Source: Vigna angularis
Taxonomy: Eukaryota; Streptophyta; Magnoliopsida; Fabales; Fabaceae
DNA: 64,000 nucleotides
Direction: 5' to 3'
NCBI RefSeq assembly: GCF_016808095.1
Contig: NC_068977.1
Span: 9,484,479 to 9,548,478 of the forward strand
Both the position numbers and the translations under genes were made by a program. The notes under the pieces are model-generated. The model was not told where the DNA came from, did no database searches, and saw only the letters and a program-made list of their open reading frames with translations. This document shows, in pieces, positions 1 through 13,233 of this stretch (its first letter is position 1; every line of letters begins with the position of its first letter).

Positions 1-1129
1 TAACATGTTGCATTTGACTTGCACATTTTTCTAAATGTGGAAACAACATAGGAGATGATAACATTCAAGGAATACAATGTCAATAACATTCATCAAAGCT
101 AAGTTTTTGTCCCTAACAATGACTTGTAGGTCACTCTCAGATGTCATAAATAATCCTCTTAGCCTTTCCATAGCCGAAGTGAAATTATTTTATCATTCAC
201 TTGATAAAAATACAAAGACAGCTGAAAAAGTCAACCCTCTTGATGTGACCCTAATTATTTCAAGTAATGACAACCGATATGTGTTGGTTTTGTTGGTGTC
301 ATCCATTAAGAAAAAAAATATTAAATGCATTCAACAATTTTACTAAATCAGGATGTGTTCAAAATAGGTCACATACCACTTCAGATTCGTCTACATATCT
401 ACTCTAGTGGATGCATTTATCACGTTCTAACATCATGATCAGTTGTTGTAATTCAATTACAGCCTCTGAATGATTGTTTATAACTGTATTTTGCGTTATA
501 TACTTGCTTAATTGTTGTCATATTACACTCATTATTTTCTTTGAGAGTAATAAGAATCTTTGTACGGTTTACTTAATTCCTAGTCATATCAATAAGCAAT
601 AAATGTTTATTTTAACCTCCCAACAAAGGGTGACCAATTAAAGTTTATGACAAATCATGGTTATGATATCCATACATTACCTTCAATACTCAATCCTCTC
701 TATAAGAAATTGTTTTGTCTCTCAATTTAAAAGGACAATCACATTTTCTTGTGTCAGATATATTAGGTTGAACATCATATTTGTATTTATTGTACTTTCT
801 AACCATTTCACATCTTAGCAATACACCTGTTTTTCTCTCTAGTTGACCATTAGCTTTATTAGATCTTATAATGGTAACAACAAAACCAAGATCAAAAGCA
901 ATCCCTGGAATTCACTGAATTAACTCATTATGTGTGGGAAAAATTTGATCAGTTGTAAAATTATTTGTGTAATCTCCCTCAAAAATTTCGTTTACAAAAG
1001 AAGATAAATATGACATGAAGCTGAAATTTACTTGTGATTCCATAAAACTTAAAGGATAATCTTCCATCTTAGACTATAATCACTTAAAGCATGACATCAT
1101 TATAGAATAGCTCAATTGTTCAATAATAA
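1..1129. other. AT-rich spacer without a recognisable gene
   Basis: No open frame here resembles a known protein. A short 89-codon frame near the start lacks any domain or splice context and is probably chance. The sequence is AT-rich and unique-looking, as in legume intergenic DNA. Confidence 0.6.
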
Positions 1130-1139
1130 TAACTAGAGA

Positions 1140-1517
1140 GGTTTAATAGGTTCGGAGGTCCCTATATTTGTGGGTTCGTTTCAATTGGGTCCTCCAATTT
1201 TGAAAGTGATCAATTTGGTCCCTAATTTAACAAAATTGAGTCAATAATACCCTTTCCGTTAAATGCAATGGACGACATTAACTTTTTAAACATGTGGTAT
1301 GTTGAAGCATCCTTCAAATAAAACTGTGCAACCTGCAAATAAAAGGATGCCTCAACATGCCACATGTTTAAAAAGTTAACGCTGTCCATTATAGTTAACG
1401 GAAAGGGTATTATTGACTCAATTTTGTTAAATTAGGGACCAAATTGATCACTTTCAAAATTGGAGGACCCAATTGAAACGAACCCACAAATATAAGGACC
1501 TCCGAACCTATTAAACC
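1140..1517. mobile_element. Fold-back Mutator-like (MULE) MITE
   Basis: The 378-bp element is almost entirely two long inverted repeats of about 170 bp: the left end GGTTTAATAGGTTCGGAGG is matched by its reverse complement ending at 1517. The centre is a short spacer near 1310-1340. It is flanked by a perfect 10-bp target duplication, TAACTAGAGA (1130-1139 and 1518-1527). Long TIRs with 9-10 bp duplications are typical of Mutator-like elements. It has no coding capacity. The inner TIR phrases recur in diverged form in the two Pack-MULEs at 11.8-15.0 kb, so it probably belongs to the same broad group. Confidence 0.85.
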
Positions 1518-1599
1518 TAACTAGAGATTAAGAAATTTATAAACAAAACAAGCAAAATAAATTTTAAAAAAGGAAGCAAATAAAATATATAAAAAAAAT

Positions 1600-1960
1600 A
1601 ATATTAAATTTCAAAATTTGAGAAAAAACTTAACCGAATTTCATAATTTGGGAGAATGTTTAACCATATTTCAAAATTTGGTGATTTTCTAAACCGAATT
1701 TTGAAATTTGATGAGTTTTCTAACCAGATTTCGAAATTCGATGAGTTTCCTCAACCAGATTTCAAAATTCGATGAGTTTCTTAAATTGGATTTCGAAATC
1801 AATGAGTTTCTAAATATATTTAGTTTATTAACTGGATTTGATTTTGAAATCAGGTGCTCTAAGACAAATTTCAAAATAGTATTTCTCTAAATTATATTTC
1901 GAAATTCTATTATTAATGAAACTATTCATTTTGACTTTTAAAATTTGGTGAATACTATTC
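1600..1960. repeat. Degenerate array around TTTCGAAAT / TTTTGAAAT dyads
   Basis: About ten imperfect units of roughly 29 bp, each with a GA-TTT-C/T-GAAAT-type dyad followed by GATGAGTTTCT or a related spacer. Short open frames exist on both strands but are by-products of the repetition. A similar array lies downstream of the CLC gene (10500-11380). Confidence 0.7.
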
Positions 1961-4213
1961 CGTTCTGAAGAGTAACTAGGATCAATTCAGTCACGTTTTC
2001 ATGTTCCAATTGAACACTTTCCTTTTTATTATTCTTAAAAAAGAATATTTTTTCTTTCTTTTTACTAAACATATGTGGATCCAATCACGATCTTCTAATT
2101 CTAATAAGAACAAAAAATCTTTCGCGATCAATCCTTTTGCCTCATTCTTCAATAATCAGAAAGATCATTTTCAATACAAACCATATTTTGAAATCCTACC
2201 CATGTAAAATATAATAAAAGTAAAAGCTAAATTTCCATTTTAAAACAAAAGTATAACAAAAAAAACGAATAAAATAGATGTACTTGTTTCAAATGAAGAT
2301 AAACGAAAAATGGGCAAAGTTTCAAACGAGATGATTCAAAACGAAAATGAGAAAAAAAAATAGAAGAAGTTGAATGTCGTTCAAAAAGGAATAAAATTTA
2401 CGAAGAGAGAAAACACTATTACTTTAGGAGTTGTAAGGTCTCACTAAATATACAATTTCGTGTAATAAATACATTTAATAAATAATAAGTATTACTTACC
2501 TAATTAATTTAATATTTTATATATATATTTAAAAGGAAAATATTTGACATCATAATATAAAATTTGTAGTGCAGAAAAAAAATAGAGTGTACAATAAGAA
2601 AACCGCACAAAAGTCATGTGAGATGTGAAAGGGGCATTATATGTTCATCAAAATTGAAAAACATAACATCTACTAAACCTACTATCTAAAAGAATGTAAC
2701 ACGTGCCTCACATGATGATAATTTCGCTGACTTGTCGCAAAAAACATGATTCCGGCCTAATTATATCATTACATAAAAAGTTTCTTTCAGATATGGGCTA
2801 TCGTAGAAGTTTCCGAACAATTCTTACAACAAAATATTTATATTTAATTTCAATGAAATGAGAGCTAGAGTGAAAATCTTTCACATGATTATGAAATTTG
2901 ATTACTCCGAAAATAGATTTATTTTATTTATACATAATACAGCATGTAACTATTTAAGTATTAATAGTAATGATCAGAAATATTTGCCGAATCCTAATGA
3001 TTTTTTTGACAGCGAATATATGTATAATGAGCCATAAACTTTGAGTCTTTACTTACAAAACATGGTAACTTAATTAACAATTACGAAGTAGGTTTCAGAA
3101 CACTTTTTATTTTGACAACATTATTTTGGAACATTCAAACTTTGTATCACTGTCATGAGTTGTACGGAGGAGCTTCTACACTAAAATCTTTCAAAAAAAT
3201 AAAATAAAACTAACTTTCATCAAATTAAAATTTGTTTATTAAATTGCTTCCTTCAATTATTATTTTTAATTTTAATTTATGTTAAATAAACTTTTGATTT
3301 CTTGTGAATGTTCTTTTATCAAATATGACATAACAATAATTCTATTTTGACATATAACATTTATTGACTGTACTATTAACAAATTTATTTTCAGAATTTA
3401 TCATTTGTTATTTGTGTTTGGTCTAATCGAGATAGTGAGTTTTGGTCTTAGGACAAACATAATTTCGAGGCCTATTCAAGATATACATTAAATGTTTATA
3501 ACTTAATTCTCTCTTCAACTTTGACAAAAATAATGTCATATATATTATTTGTTGTAACTTCATTAATCAATTTGATTAAATAAACTGTATTGGTTCATGT
3601 TAAAAAATAAATTTAACTTATTTTATTATATATATTTTTTATAAAGCTGTTAAAGTTTTTGTTCAAAATAAAGTAACTTGTGGAAATTTGTTTAGGTAGC
3701 TAAATGTTAGCCTCAATCATACCTTAAATGCATGCCTAGCATGTGGCCTTAACTCATGGCAAGTGGTCCGAAATAAGTAGAAAATAATATTGTAAAAATA
3801 TGTCGTATTCTCATCGCACAATGAATTATTGGTGAGACAAAGACTTCAAATAGACATTGAAAAAACACAGAAAGATAACAGCCATGATTTCCATTGCAAA
3901 GATTTAAGAACAATTTATTTGTACCCTTGTAGTAACGATTACTCCTACACTTATTAAAGTTAAATTTGCAAGTTTTCCTTGTAAGATCTTTAGCTTAATG
4001 ATCATAAAAATGAAAAGATTTATCATGTGAAATTTCTACCTAAGTTTGTCATTTTTTATGTATTTAAAAGGCCGAAAGATAATCATAAATACTAACCACA
4101 GCAATAACAACAAGAATCTCATCTAATGATGGGTCCACTAGTTTTACTTTGTCAATCTTGCTTAACATATGTCATAATTTAAACGGAAATGACCAGTGCT
4201 TTGAATTGCTTTT
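1961..4213. other. AT-rich spacer upstream of the CLC gene
   Basis: No gene was recognised. The part nearest 4213 must contain the CLC promoter. No coding similarity, RNA gene or clear transposon boundary was seen in the rest. Confidence 0.55.
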
Positions 4214-4224
4214 CCATATATAGG
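4214..4224 (+). promoter_or_regulatory. Candidate TATA box of the CLC gene
   Basis: CCATATATAGG lies about 105 bp upstream of the CLC start codon. It would give a 5' leader of roughly 75-85 nt. It is the best TATA-like match close to the gene, but the placement is inferred from position only. Confidence 0.45.
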
Positions 4225-4327
4225 TTTGTTGATGCACTTTGTTCCAATCCAAAACTTCTTTTGGCAAGGGTGTCAACTCCAGATATTGATCAGTTTCTGT
4301 AGCTCAACTATTTGGTGAGTTGTTCCA

Positions 4328-7300
4328 ATGAGTAAGGAATCTGGTCTGAACAAAGAAAGCACATCAATGAATGACACCATGGTGGAAGAGGTTGAAGAAA
4401 GAGATCCAGAAAGCAATCCACTGAATGAGCCTCTGCTCAAGAGGAACAGGACATTGTCTTCCAATCCACTTGCTCTTGTTGGAGCAAAAGTTTCCTACAT
4501 AGAAAGCTTGGACTATGAGTAAGAAACCAGAACAAGACACCATCATGCTCAATTTTCATGTGTAGATGTCACTTTGTGTCTTCTCACCAGAAAGTTTACT
4601 CATTTTGAAGAGGCTCCCTCTGTGCAGGATCAATGAGAATGATCTGTTCAAACAAGATTGGAGGAGCAGATCAAGAACTCAAGTGTTGCAGTACATATTC
4701 TGGAAATGGGCTCTTGCATTCCTTGTTGGACTTCTCACTGGTGTCATAGCCACTTTGATCAATCTTGCTATAGAGAACATTGCAGGGTACAAGCTTCTTG
4801 CTGTTGTCAACTTTATCCAAAAGGAAAGGTAAGATCAATCTGCCCCACCTTATATTTTCTCTGGTAATCCCAGAAATTCTTTCCTTTTCTGTGAGGGAAA
4901 AAAGTTTGCAAGAAATCCGGCTTCAGGTTTTATAGTTTCAATCCAAACAAAATAACAGGAAAGATAAACCTTACATGTTGTTCTTCAAGTGTTGATAAAA
5001 TTGTTCTTTTATCCTGAAGCCTATTTTGATCATTTTCTTAACAAAGGTTTGCATCAAGGAACTGTGGGTGAGATTTTTGTTATATGAACTGTTTGCAATC
5101 TGTGAATGAATATGAATATCTGATATATGGTGCAGGTACTTGACAGGGTTCCTATATTTCACTGGAGCTAATTTCATTTTGACATTTGTTGCTTCTATTC
5201 TGTGTGTGTGTTTTGCACCCACAGCTGCTGGACCTGGAATACCAGAAATCAAAGCTTATCTTAATGGGGTTGATACTCCCAACATGTATGGTGCCACAAC
5301 ATTGTTTGTTAAGGTAAACTTTCTTATGTTGAACGCTTCATTTCCTCAACCATTTTACTTCTGATTAACTCATCACATTAAAGAAGAATGTCAAAATTTA
5401 TATACAAGGCTTCCTTGTTTTGACAGTTTTTTTTGGAGGGTTAGGAAATAGGCTCATCAGGGAACAAAAATAAAAGAAAAGGCAATGTTGATAAATTGTC
5501 GCTACTTGATTTCTGCCATCGTTAATTTTTCAATGATTAGCATTCTTTTACTGTAGTGCGATCTCAAAAGTAGTACAATTGTTATAAGGGATCGGAAAAA
5601 AGATTACAGTCACTTGAGATTTTCCTTTTGGATTGGTTGCAATTGCAACAACTTGATAGGGATACTCTTGATGTAATATTTTTCAACCAATCAAGGAGGT
5701 CTGTGTAATTTACAAGAAGTTAAAACAAGCAAGGAATTGTCTATAGGTCCCAAAATGAGGAGTATCTAATGAAATCTGAAAAACAAAGAGATGAGTACAA
5801 TTTAATTTTTTCCTTGATGGTACCACTGAATTCTTGAATTGTTTCTTATAATAGCTGAGCATTATGGATTTCAAGCATTAACACTTGGAATTGTCTGAGA
5901 TGAATGGCAGAGTTATAATAATGTTGGGTGAATAATAGTATTGTCTTTACAATATGACAAATCCAGTTAGTATGTCTCATCCGACAAAAAAATGTATCAT
6001 TATTGATAGAAGAACATGACACCATATGATCTCAATTGCACTGATATAATGCAGAGTTGCGTATAGTCTAGAACTTTTCACATAAAAACTATCATTACAA
6101 AACCAATACACTGAGAAAGTGTAACCAATATATTTGCTGGTGTAGATAATTGGAAGCATTGGAGCTGTATCTGCAGGCCTAGATTTAGGAAAAGAAGGGC
6201 CCTTGGTACACATTGGTAGCTGCATTGCTTCATTACTTGGTCAAGGCGGCCCTGACAATTACAGGATCAAGTGGCGGTGGTTGAGGTATTTCAACAATGA
6301 TCGTGACCGTAGGGATCTCATCACCTGTGGTGCTTCTTCAGGGGTCTGTGCAGCTTTCAGGGCACCAGTGGGCGGAGTTCTCTTTGCTCTTGAGGAGGTG
6401 GCAACATGGTGGAGAAGTGCTCTCCTCTGGAGAACTTTTTTCAGCACAGCTGTGGTTGTGGTTGTGCTTAGGACAACCATTGAACTTTGCCACAAAGGAA
6501 AATGTGGCCTTTTCGGTGAAGGGGGGCTCATCATGTTTGATGTGAGTGATGTCACTGTGAATTACAATGTAATCGATATCATCCCTGTTGTTATCATTGG
6601 AGTCCTTGGTGGGGTATTGGGAAGCCTTTACAACTACCTTCTGCATAAAGTCCTCCGTCTCTACAATCTCATCAATCAGTAAGCAACTTTATCTATAATC
6701 TCTATCTGTCATCTTGTTTCTGTCAAATAGTACACTATATAATCCAAAACAATATAAATTAGCAGTAAATAAAATTAACAATGCTGTAACTGAGCAGTAG
6801 TTTGATGGTTTGAATTACAGGGAGATTAGTCTCCTTATAAATCTTGAGTTCATGGCGTGTTAGTGAGATTAAGTGTAAAGAAAACTTAGAACGTTAAGTA
6901 ATCTAACAATTATTGATGAGAAAAGCATAATATTTGACAATATTTTTAGCAGTGGTTAAAATTGATTGAAAATCAGAAAATCATGAATGGACTTCTTTTT
7001 ATGATATCTAAGAAAGTTTAATCAGTAATAGATATCATGTTTAAGGAAAAGTTTGGAATGTGTTATTAGCATCTCATAATTCATTAGTCTGAATTGAAAG
7101 CACCTCCATTATAACAAAAACAAAGAGTTGTAAATTGATCAGGCTTAGATCAAAAGGAATGAAGAAAAGGCAAACAGATCAAGGCATGTCTTTGTTTACT
7201 GAAAATTTGAATTGGTTTGAAGATGAAATTTTCAACTAGCAGAATCGAAATTTGCTATTTCAGACTGTATGACTGTTAAGTAGTAGTGAGTCAACTACTT

Positions 7301-8820
7301 TTGATTTTTGCAGGAAAGGAAAAATGTACAAGCTCCTCCTCAGTCTTTCAGTTGCACTCTTCACATCAATATGCCAATACTGTCTCCCATTCCTAGCAAA
7401 ATGCACCCCTTGTGATCCTTCCCTTTCAGAAGTGTGTCCTACAAACGGACGTTCTGGAAACTTCAAACAATTCAACTGCCCAAATGGCCACTACAATGAT
7501 CTTGCAACGCTGCTTCTGACCACCAATGATGATGCTGTTAGAAACATATTCTCAACCAACACTCCTTTTGAGTACCAACCTTTCTCCATCGTAATTTTCT
7601 TTGGACTCTATTGCATACTAGGACTAATCACCTTTGGGATTGCTGTGCCATCAGGGCTCTTCCTACCAATCATTCTCATGGGTTCAGGTTACGGCAGACT
7701 TCTTGGAATGCTCATGAGACCTCATACAAACATTGATCAAGGGCTATTTGCAGTCCTTGGTGCAGCCTCACTTATGGCGGGATCCATGAGAATGACTGTG
7801 TCCCTTTGTGTGATCTTCCTTGAACTAACCAACAACCTTCTCCTACTACCAATAACCATGATTGTTCTCCTCATAGCTAAAACTGTTGGAGACAGCTTCA
7901 ACCCAAGCATCTATGAGATCATCCTGCACTTGAAAGGCCTCCCTTTCATGGATGCAAACCCTGAGCCATGGATGAGAAACCTCACTGTGGGAGAACTTGT
8001 TGATGTGAAGCCAGCAGTGATCAGCTTCAGAGGAGTAGAAAAGGTAGCCAATATAGTCAATGCCCTGAGAAACACCACACATAATGGTTTTCCTGTAATG
8101 GACTGTGGAGTGGTGCCAGCAACAGGAGTGGCCAGTGAGGCTACAGAACTTCATGGAATCATTCTAAGAGCACACCTTATTCAGGTGCTCAAGAAGAAGT
8201 GGTTCTTGAAGGAGAAAAGGAGAACTGAGGAATGGGAAGTGAGAGAGAAATTTACATGGGTAGAGCTGGCTGAGAGAGAAGGGAACATTGAAGATGTGGC
8301 TGTGACTAAAGAAGAAATGGAGATGTTTGTTGATCTACACCCTCTCACCAACACAACTCCCTTCACAGTGCTAGAGAGCATGTCAGTAGCAAAAGCCATG
8401 GTTCTCTTCAGACAAGTAGGACTTCGTCATATGCTTGTTGTGCCAAAATATCAAGCATCTGGGGTGAGTTTATTAAGCACAACATTACTTCCATTCTAGC
8501 ATTAAATTTGATTTTGTCCTTCACTTTGAAAGCATTTCAAGATGAAATATGACAATGTTAGTGTTTAAACCATCAAAACAAATCCTGTTTTTGTCTCTGA
8601 AATGGAATTGTGTTAAACTTTTTCCTTGTCTTTCACAAAAGCTTATACTTCCTTTTACATAGAAAAAAACATTTATAACCTTAAAGATAATCTCAGATTA
8701 ACCTTAAATATGTTGTCCTCATAGGTGTCTCCTGTGATTGGGATCTTGACGAGGCAGGATCTTCTGGCACACAACATTCTGACAGTGTTTCCTCAATTGT
8801 CAAAACCAAAGAGGAAGTGA
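4328..8820 (+). CDS. Vacuolar CLC-a/b type nitrate/proton exchanger, six exons
   Basis: Exons by GT-AG sites and frame: 4328-4518, 4628-4828, 5136-5313, 6146-6678, 7314-8463, 8725-8820, giving 782 residues against about 775 for Arabidopsis CLC-a. The family exchanges anions for protons across the tonoplast and loads nitrate or chloride into the vacuole. The selectivity filter reads GPGIP with proline at residue 164; proline here favours nitrate in CLC-a, whereas CLC-c has serine. The gating glutamate is in GKEGP (E207) and the proton glutamate in FALEE (E274), so exchange activity should be retained. The N-terminal part reads PLLKRNRTLSS then IESLDYE, as in CLC-a/b. The C-terminal region (about 590-782) carries the CBS pair. 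All splice junctions keep frame and no lesion was seen. Whether it is the CLC-a or CLC-b orthologue needs a tree. Confidence 0.95.
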
Positions 8821-10180
8821 AGCTTTTGTTATCAAATATGAATGAATGGACAAGCAGCTTTATTGGGACATTCTCTCTATTCAGCATGAAGCTTTTCCTC
8901 AGTTTTGCATTATTTGGGTCATGCATGGAGAAGAAGATACAACATTGATGTAAACCATATTCATTTTTTCCTATTTTTTTCCTCACAGGTTTTTATCTGG
9001 TAATGAGATCATATCGTCTTCCCTTGTTAAATAACGATAATGATAATATCAACGGTAATTTTTCTCTTTCCGCTTCATAAAAAGGTACTAAGATTTTCCT
9101 CTCTTTTTTTCTATTTTTCTTTAATTCTTGTTAATTTACTTTTTTTTCTTTTTTTCCTTATTTTTTTCCCTCGTGAGATTTAGAAATCTTAGTATTTAAC
9201 CAAGCAATCTTTACTAGAGACGCAACTATTTGGTGGTTCAGAGGCAAACCCCTCGTTTGTTTTTGTCTAATTGTCATATATATATATATATATAATTAAA
9301 AAGTGTTAAGAAAATTATTTAAATTTTGGAATGAAATAATATCATTTTATGTTGTTTTATGTTTACCATAGGTTTTATTTATAAAGATATATAATACTAT
9401 TTTTTTTGCCTTTTTAAATATTTTTTCTATTTTATAGCTTTATTATATAAATAATTTTATTTTGAAAAAATATATTTATCTTTCATTCAGATTTCACTAC
9501 TCCTACTTATTTTTTTTTTAAGAAAGCTCTCACGATTTCTCTAAACCTAAACTGAAATTTTCAAAAGATAAAAAAAATCAAACTTTTATGTGAAAGATCA
9601 AACAAAGCAGTAATCATAGAGCATTCTAAGAAATTGACTATCGATACCAGTTGTTAGTAATAAAACAATAAAAGAGGAATGAGAGAAATAAAAAGACACA
9701 AAAATTTAACATAGTTCAGTTAACAAATGCTTACATTCACAAAGTATATTTATATTATGGTGCTTCCCTCAAGTTTTACTTATAAAGATAAATAGAGAAC
9801 AATATCTTACTGCTATTTTTCTCTTAAGTTATTTTTCTCTTAACTCATTTTCTTTAATTTCATTTTCTCTCAACTCTTTTTTTTTTCATTTTCTGTCTTT
9901 CTTAATTTCTTTCTCTCTCAACTTTTTTTCTTTAATTTATTTCTCTTTATTTTTCTCTACCTCACTATTTCATCATAATTTCACCATTCCTTTTGTAATA
10001 TTCATCAAATATTTTTTCTTTGTCTCTGTTCATTTTCTTTTTTTTTTCTTTCCTTTTATTCTCCACAAAATTTTCTTTCAATTTTCTCTCCATCTCTTAA
10101 ACAAATTCATCAAATAGGAATTTGTGATAAACATTAAATTAAAAGACACTTTTAGCACTAGTACCTACCATAAGTCTGAA
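8821..10180. other. CLC 3' region, then pyrimidine-rich spacer
   Basis: The first 200 bp or so are probably the 3' UTR of the CLC gene. From about 9060, and again from 9780 to 10100, the plus strand is strongly T/C-rich (TTTCTCT and CTTTTTTT runs). No gene was recognised. Confidence 0.55.
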
Positions 10181-10190
10181 ATATATATAT

Positions 10191-10235
<45 letters not shown>
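10181..10235. repeat. (TA)n/(CA)n microsatellite
   Basis: About 55 bp of alternating AT with a short ACACACAC interruption near 10191-10199. Confidence 0.95.
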
Positions 10236-10242
<7 letters not shown>

Positions 10243-10499
10243 ACTAATTTTGTAAGTAGTAATTACTATTTACCAAACATATTTATTAGAAAAACATGGT
10301 ATATTTGTTAATCCTCACATCTTCAAGTCACTCTCACTTTCAGAAGCAACTCCAATAATGTTTTCTCTCTTATTCAAGTTAAGCGTTTTTTTCTTTGAAT
10401 GACATTGCGTTTTCTTTTCATTTTCGCTCATCTTCGATTGAAATAAAAAGGTAGACATATTGATTTCATTCTTTGTTTTGTTAATGCAAATTTGGTATT

Positions 10500-11380
10500 T
10501 GTTTTAATTATATATTACATTACTGGATTTTGAAATCTAGTTTATAAAAATATTCACAGGATTAAAAAGGTTATGAATAATATTATTGGATTTTGAAATT
10601 CGGTTAAGGATAATACCAAATTTTTAAATCTAATTAAGGATAATATCAAATTTTGAAATCTAAATAAGCATTCACTCTTATTTCGAAATCTGATACTGTT
10701 TTTATATTTTTTCAAATTTTTTTAAAATTCATTTAGCTTATTTTGTTTATTGTTTTTAATTTTTTAAAATTTATTTTGCTTTATGAATTTGTTACATCTC
10801 TTATTGAAGAAGTGAACTATTATAATGTTTTATTTCCTTTAAGATTTATGGAATCACAAGTAAATTTTATTTTCATGTCAGATTTCTCTTCTTTATAAAT
10901 AAAATGTGAGAAGAAGATTACACAAATAATTATAGAATTCTACTTTGCTTTTGATCTTGGTTTTATTATTATCATTATAAGATGATAAAATGAACCAAAA
11001 TCTAATAGATTACTTAATCGAATTTTAAAATCTATCAAATTTCAAAATCGAGAAGATAACTTAATAAGATTTTGAAATCTAATACACTAATTTGAAATTT
11101 AATAAACTACTTTAGAGTAGTTATCCATATTTTAAAATTCGGTTAAGTAGTTTATAAAATTTCAAAAGCGGGTAACTTTCCCAAATATCTAAAATTTCCT
11201 ACATTTTGAAATCCATGTTTTTCTTAACTGAATTTGGAAATCCATATTTTTCTTAACTGAATTTGAAAATCCAGTACATGCCTAAATAGAATTTCAAAAT
11301 TTCAGTATTGATCTAAACTAGATTTCATAATTTGATACTAAATCAGATTTCGAAATCCGATAATCTCATAAACAGATCTC
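10500..11380. repeat. Second degenerate array of GATTTTGAAATC-type dyads
   Basis: Many irregularly spaced copies of GATTTYGAAATC-like 12-mers (for example near 10530, 10590, 10680, 11340) embedded in AT-rich DNA. It is the same family as the array at 1600-1960. No coding capacity. Confidence 0.65.
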
Positions 11381-12382
11381 ATGACCAAAATGAATTTCTA
11401 TCATAAAATTCTCTAAATAAGTTATTAAAAAAATGAAAAAAGATGAAAACTTACTCGTCGAAGATTGTGTAGGTGGAGAAGATGAAGAAGACTGTGGTGT
11501 AGAAATGAAAGAGAATGAGGTTGTGGGGTGAAGAATAAAGGAAAAAAACGAACACAAATTGCGACGATGTCGCCGTGCTAGCGCAACAACGATGTTGACA
11601 AGGAACAAGAAAGGACCCGAAGGTGCATAATGGCTATATAGGCAATGATCAATTGAATGGATGAAGAATAGGGAAAAGAGTGTTGCTCTCCCCACCACCC
11701 CAACAGATTCCTGCACGTCCCCAAAATTATTTTAATTGCAAAACTATCTTTTTTACTTCAACTTTTTACTTTTTTACTTTTTTATATAAAGGTTTAATCA
11801 TTCCAGAGGTCCCTATTTTCGGGCAGAATATCAATTTGGTCCTTTTCTTTCTCGACGTCTCAATTGGGTCCTATTTTTATAAAAATTGCAACAATTTGGC
11901 TCTTGCCGTTAAATTGAACCCAAGGACGTCAGTGTCTTGTTGACGTGGCACACTGGAATGATTTTTTAATTGACGTGTAGGGACTACTCTGTCTGACGTG
12001 TATATTTATATTTTCTAAAAAAACAAACAAAGGAAAGTAGGGTTTTGGTATTTTTAATGATGGTGCTAAAGACGGGAATGGTAGCTGCGGAGGTGGCGGC
12101 TGGGGAGAAACCCACTTACCAGCTTTTTCCTTTTTCCATGGCAACTTTAATGGCATCTTACCTTTTTCCAGCACTGTTTTATATCCTTCTACCCTGGCCG
12201 CTTTAAGATGTCACAAGTATTAAAGTTACCCCCAAACTATTAGCATATCATTCCATATTAACAAGGCTAATACATTGCTATGATATCTACTCTATTGCTT
12301 AATCATTCAGTACAACAGAAATTATTTCAAAGTCATCTTCATAACCTCTGCCACATGATACATTGTTATAAAGGTAGTATTC

Positions 12383-12673
12383 CTAACATCCAAATATGAA
12401 ATCTAGGACTACTAATACCTTGTTACTTTTAGCATCATCGATGATTTCCTCAAGCAGATCAATTCTGCAAACTTGACTATATTGGCTAACTTCATTCTTT
12501 CCACCAATATCATCTTCAACATCACTAGTTTTGTCAACAACACTAGAAAAACCAGCATTGAATTCTGATTGAAGACTATCTTTAGAATTTAGTGTATTCC
12601 CTTGAGCAAGACAAACAGCTTGGACCTCAGAACTTTTTCCATGGCAGCTCTTACCTTTTTCCAACGATCCCAA
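12383..12673 (-). pseudogene. Possible captured fragment of a CUE-domain-like protein
   Basis: A 96-codon minus-strand frame contains RIDLLEEIIDDAKSNK. This recalls the EEIIEDAKNNK segment that precedes the coiled coil of plant CUE-domain proteins of unknown function. Only this short stretch looks familiar, and the frame then runs into unrelated residues. It lies inside the Pack-MULE, so a second captured host fragment is plausible. The identification rests on memory of one motif and is weak. Confidence 0.3.
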
Positions 12674-12698
12674 GCAGAACGAAGCCTAAGTGACGCTA

Positions 12699-13233
12699 AT
12701 TCTTGGCCCGGATTCTACTCATCTCGAATCCCTAATTTCACACTTGATGTCCTCCTCCAACGACCAGCGTTCTCAGCCTAAGTCTCTCTTCAACCTCTGC
12801 AAGCAGACTCGCCCAGAATCCCTCCTCCCTTGGCCTGGCCCACCTCCTCCACACCGCCCCCAAACCGGAGACCCGAACCATGTCCGCTATCCTCCTTCGC
12901 AACCACCTCACGCGCCATCACGACTCTTTCCTCACGCCACTCCTCTCCCCAGCCGCTCGCTCCTCCCTCCACTTTGTCCTCCTCTCCTCGCTCCAACAAG
13001 AGCCCATCAAATCCATCCCTAAGAAGCTCTGCGACACCATCTCCGAACTCACCGCCACAATTCTCCCCGATGACCCCTCCGCCTGGTCCAACCTCCTCCC
13101 CCTCCTCTTCCAATGGGTCACTTCTCCCGAGCCCAGGCTCCAGGAAGTCTCCCTCCTAATATTCGCCCAATTAGTGCACTACATCGGTCAAACCCTACTT
13201 TCTCAATTGTCCACTCTCCACTCTGTCCTTTAA
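12699..13233 (+). pseudogene. Truncated, frameshifted importin-5 (karyopherin beta-3) N-terminal exon
   Basis: The first frame reads ESLISHLMSSSNDQRS then LFNLCKQTRPESLL, matching the N-terminus of plant importin-5/IMB3 proteins, which ferry cargo into the nucleus. Near 12826-12830 one extra base shifts the reading by +1. The similarity resumes in the next frame (SAILLRNHLTRH, KKLCDTISELTATILP, LLFQWVTSPEPRLQE) and stops at 13233, just before the right TIR region. Only about 175 residues of a protein of about 1100 are present. The fragment was captured by the surrounding Pack-MULE and should not make a functional importin. Confidence 0.8.

Noticed and set aside
11366..11716. 116-codon minus-strand frame with Ser and Phe runs
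   Set aside because: No recognisable domain; composition follows the local purine-rich plus strand. It lies between a dyad array and a MULE.
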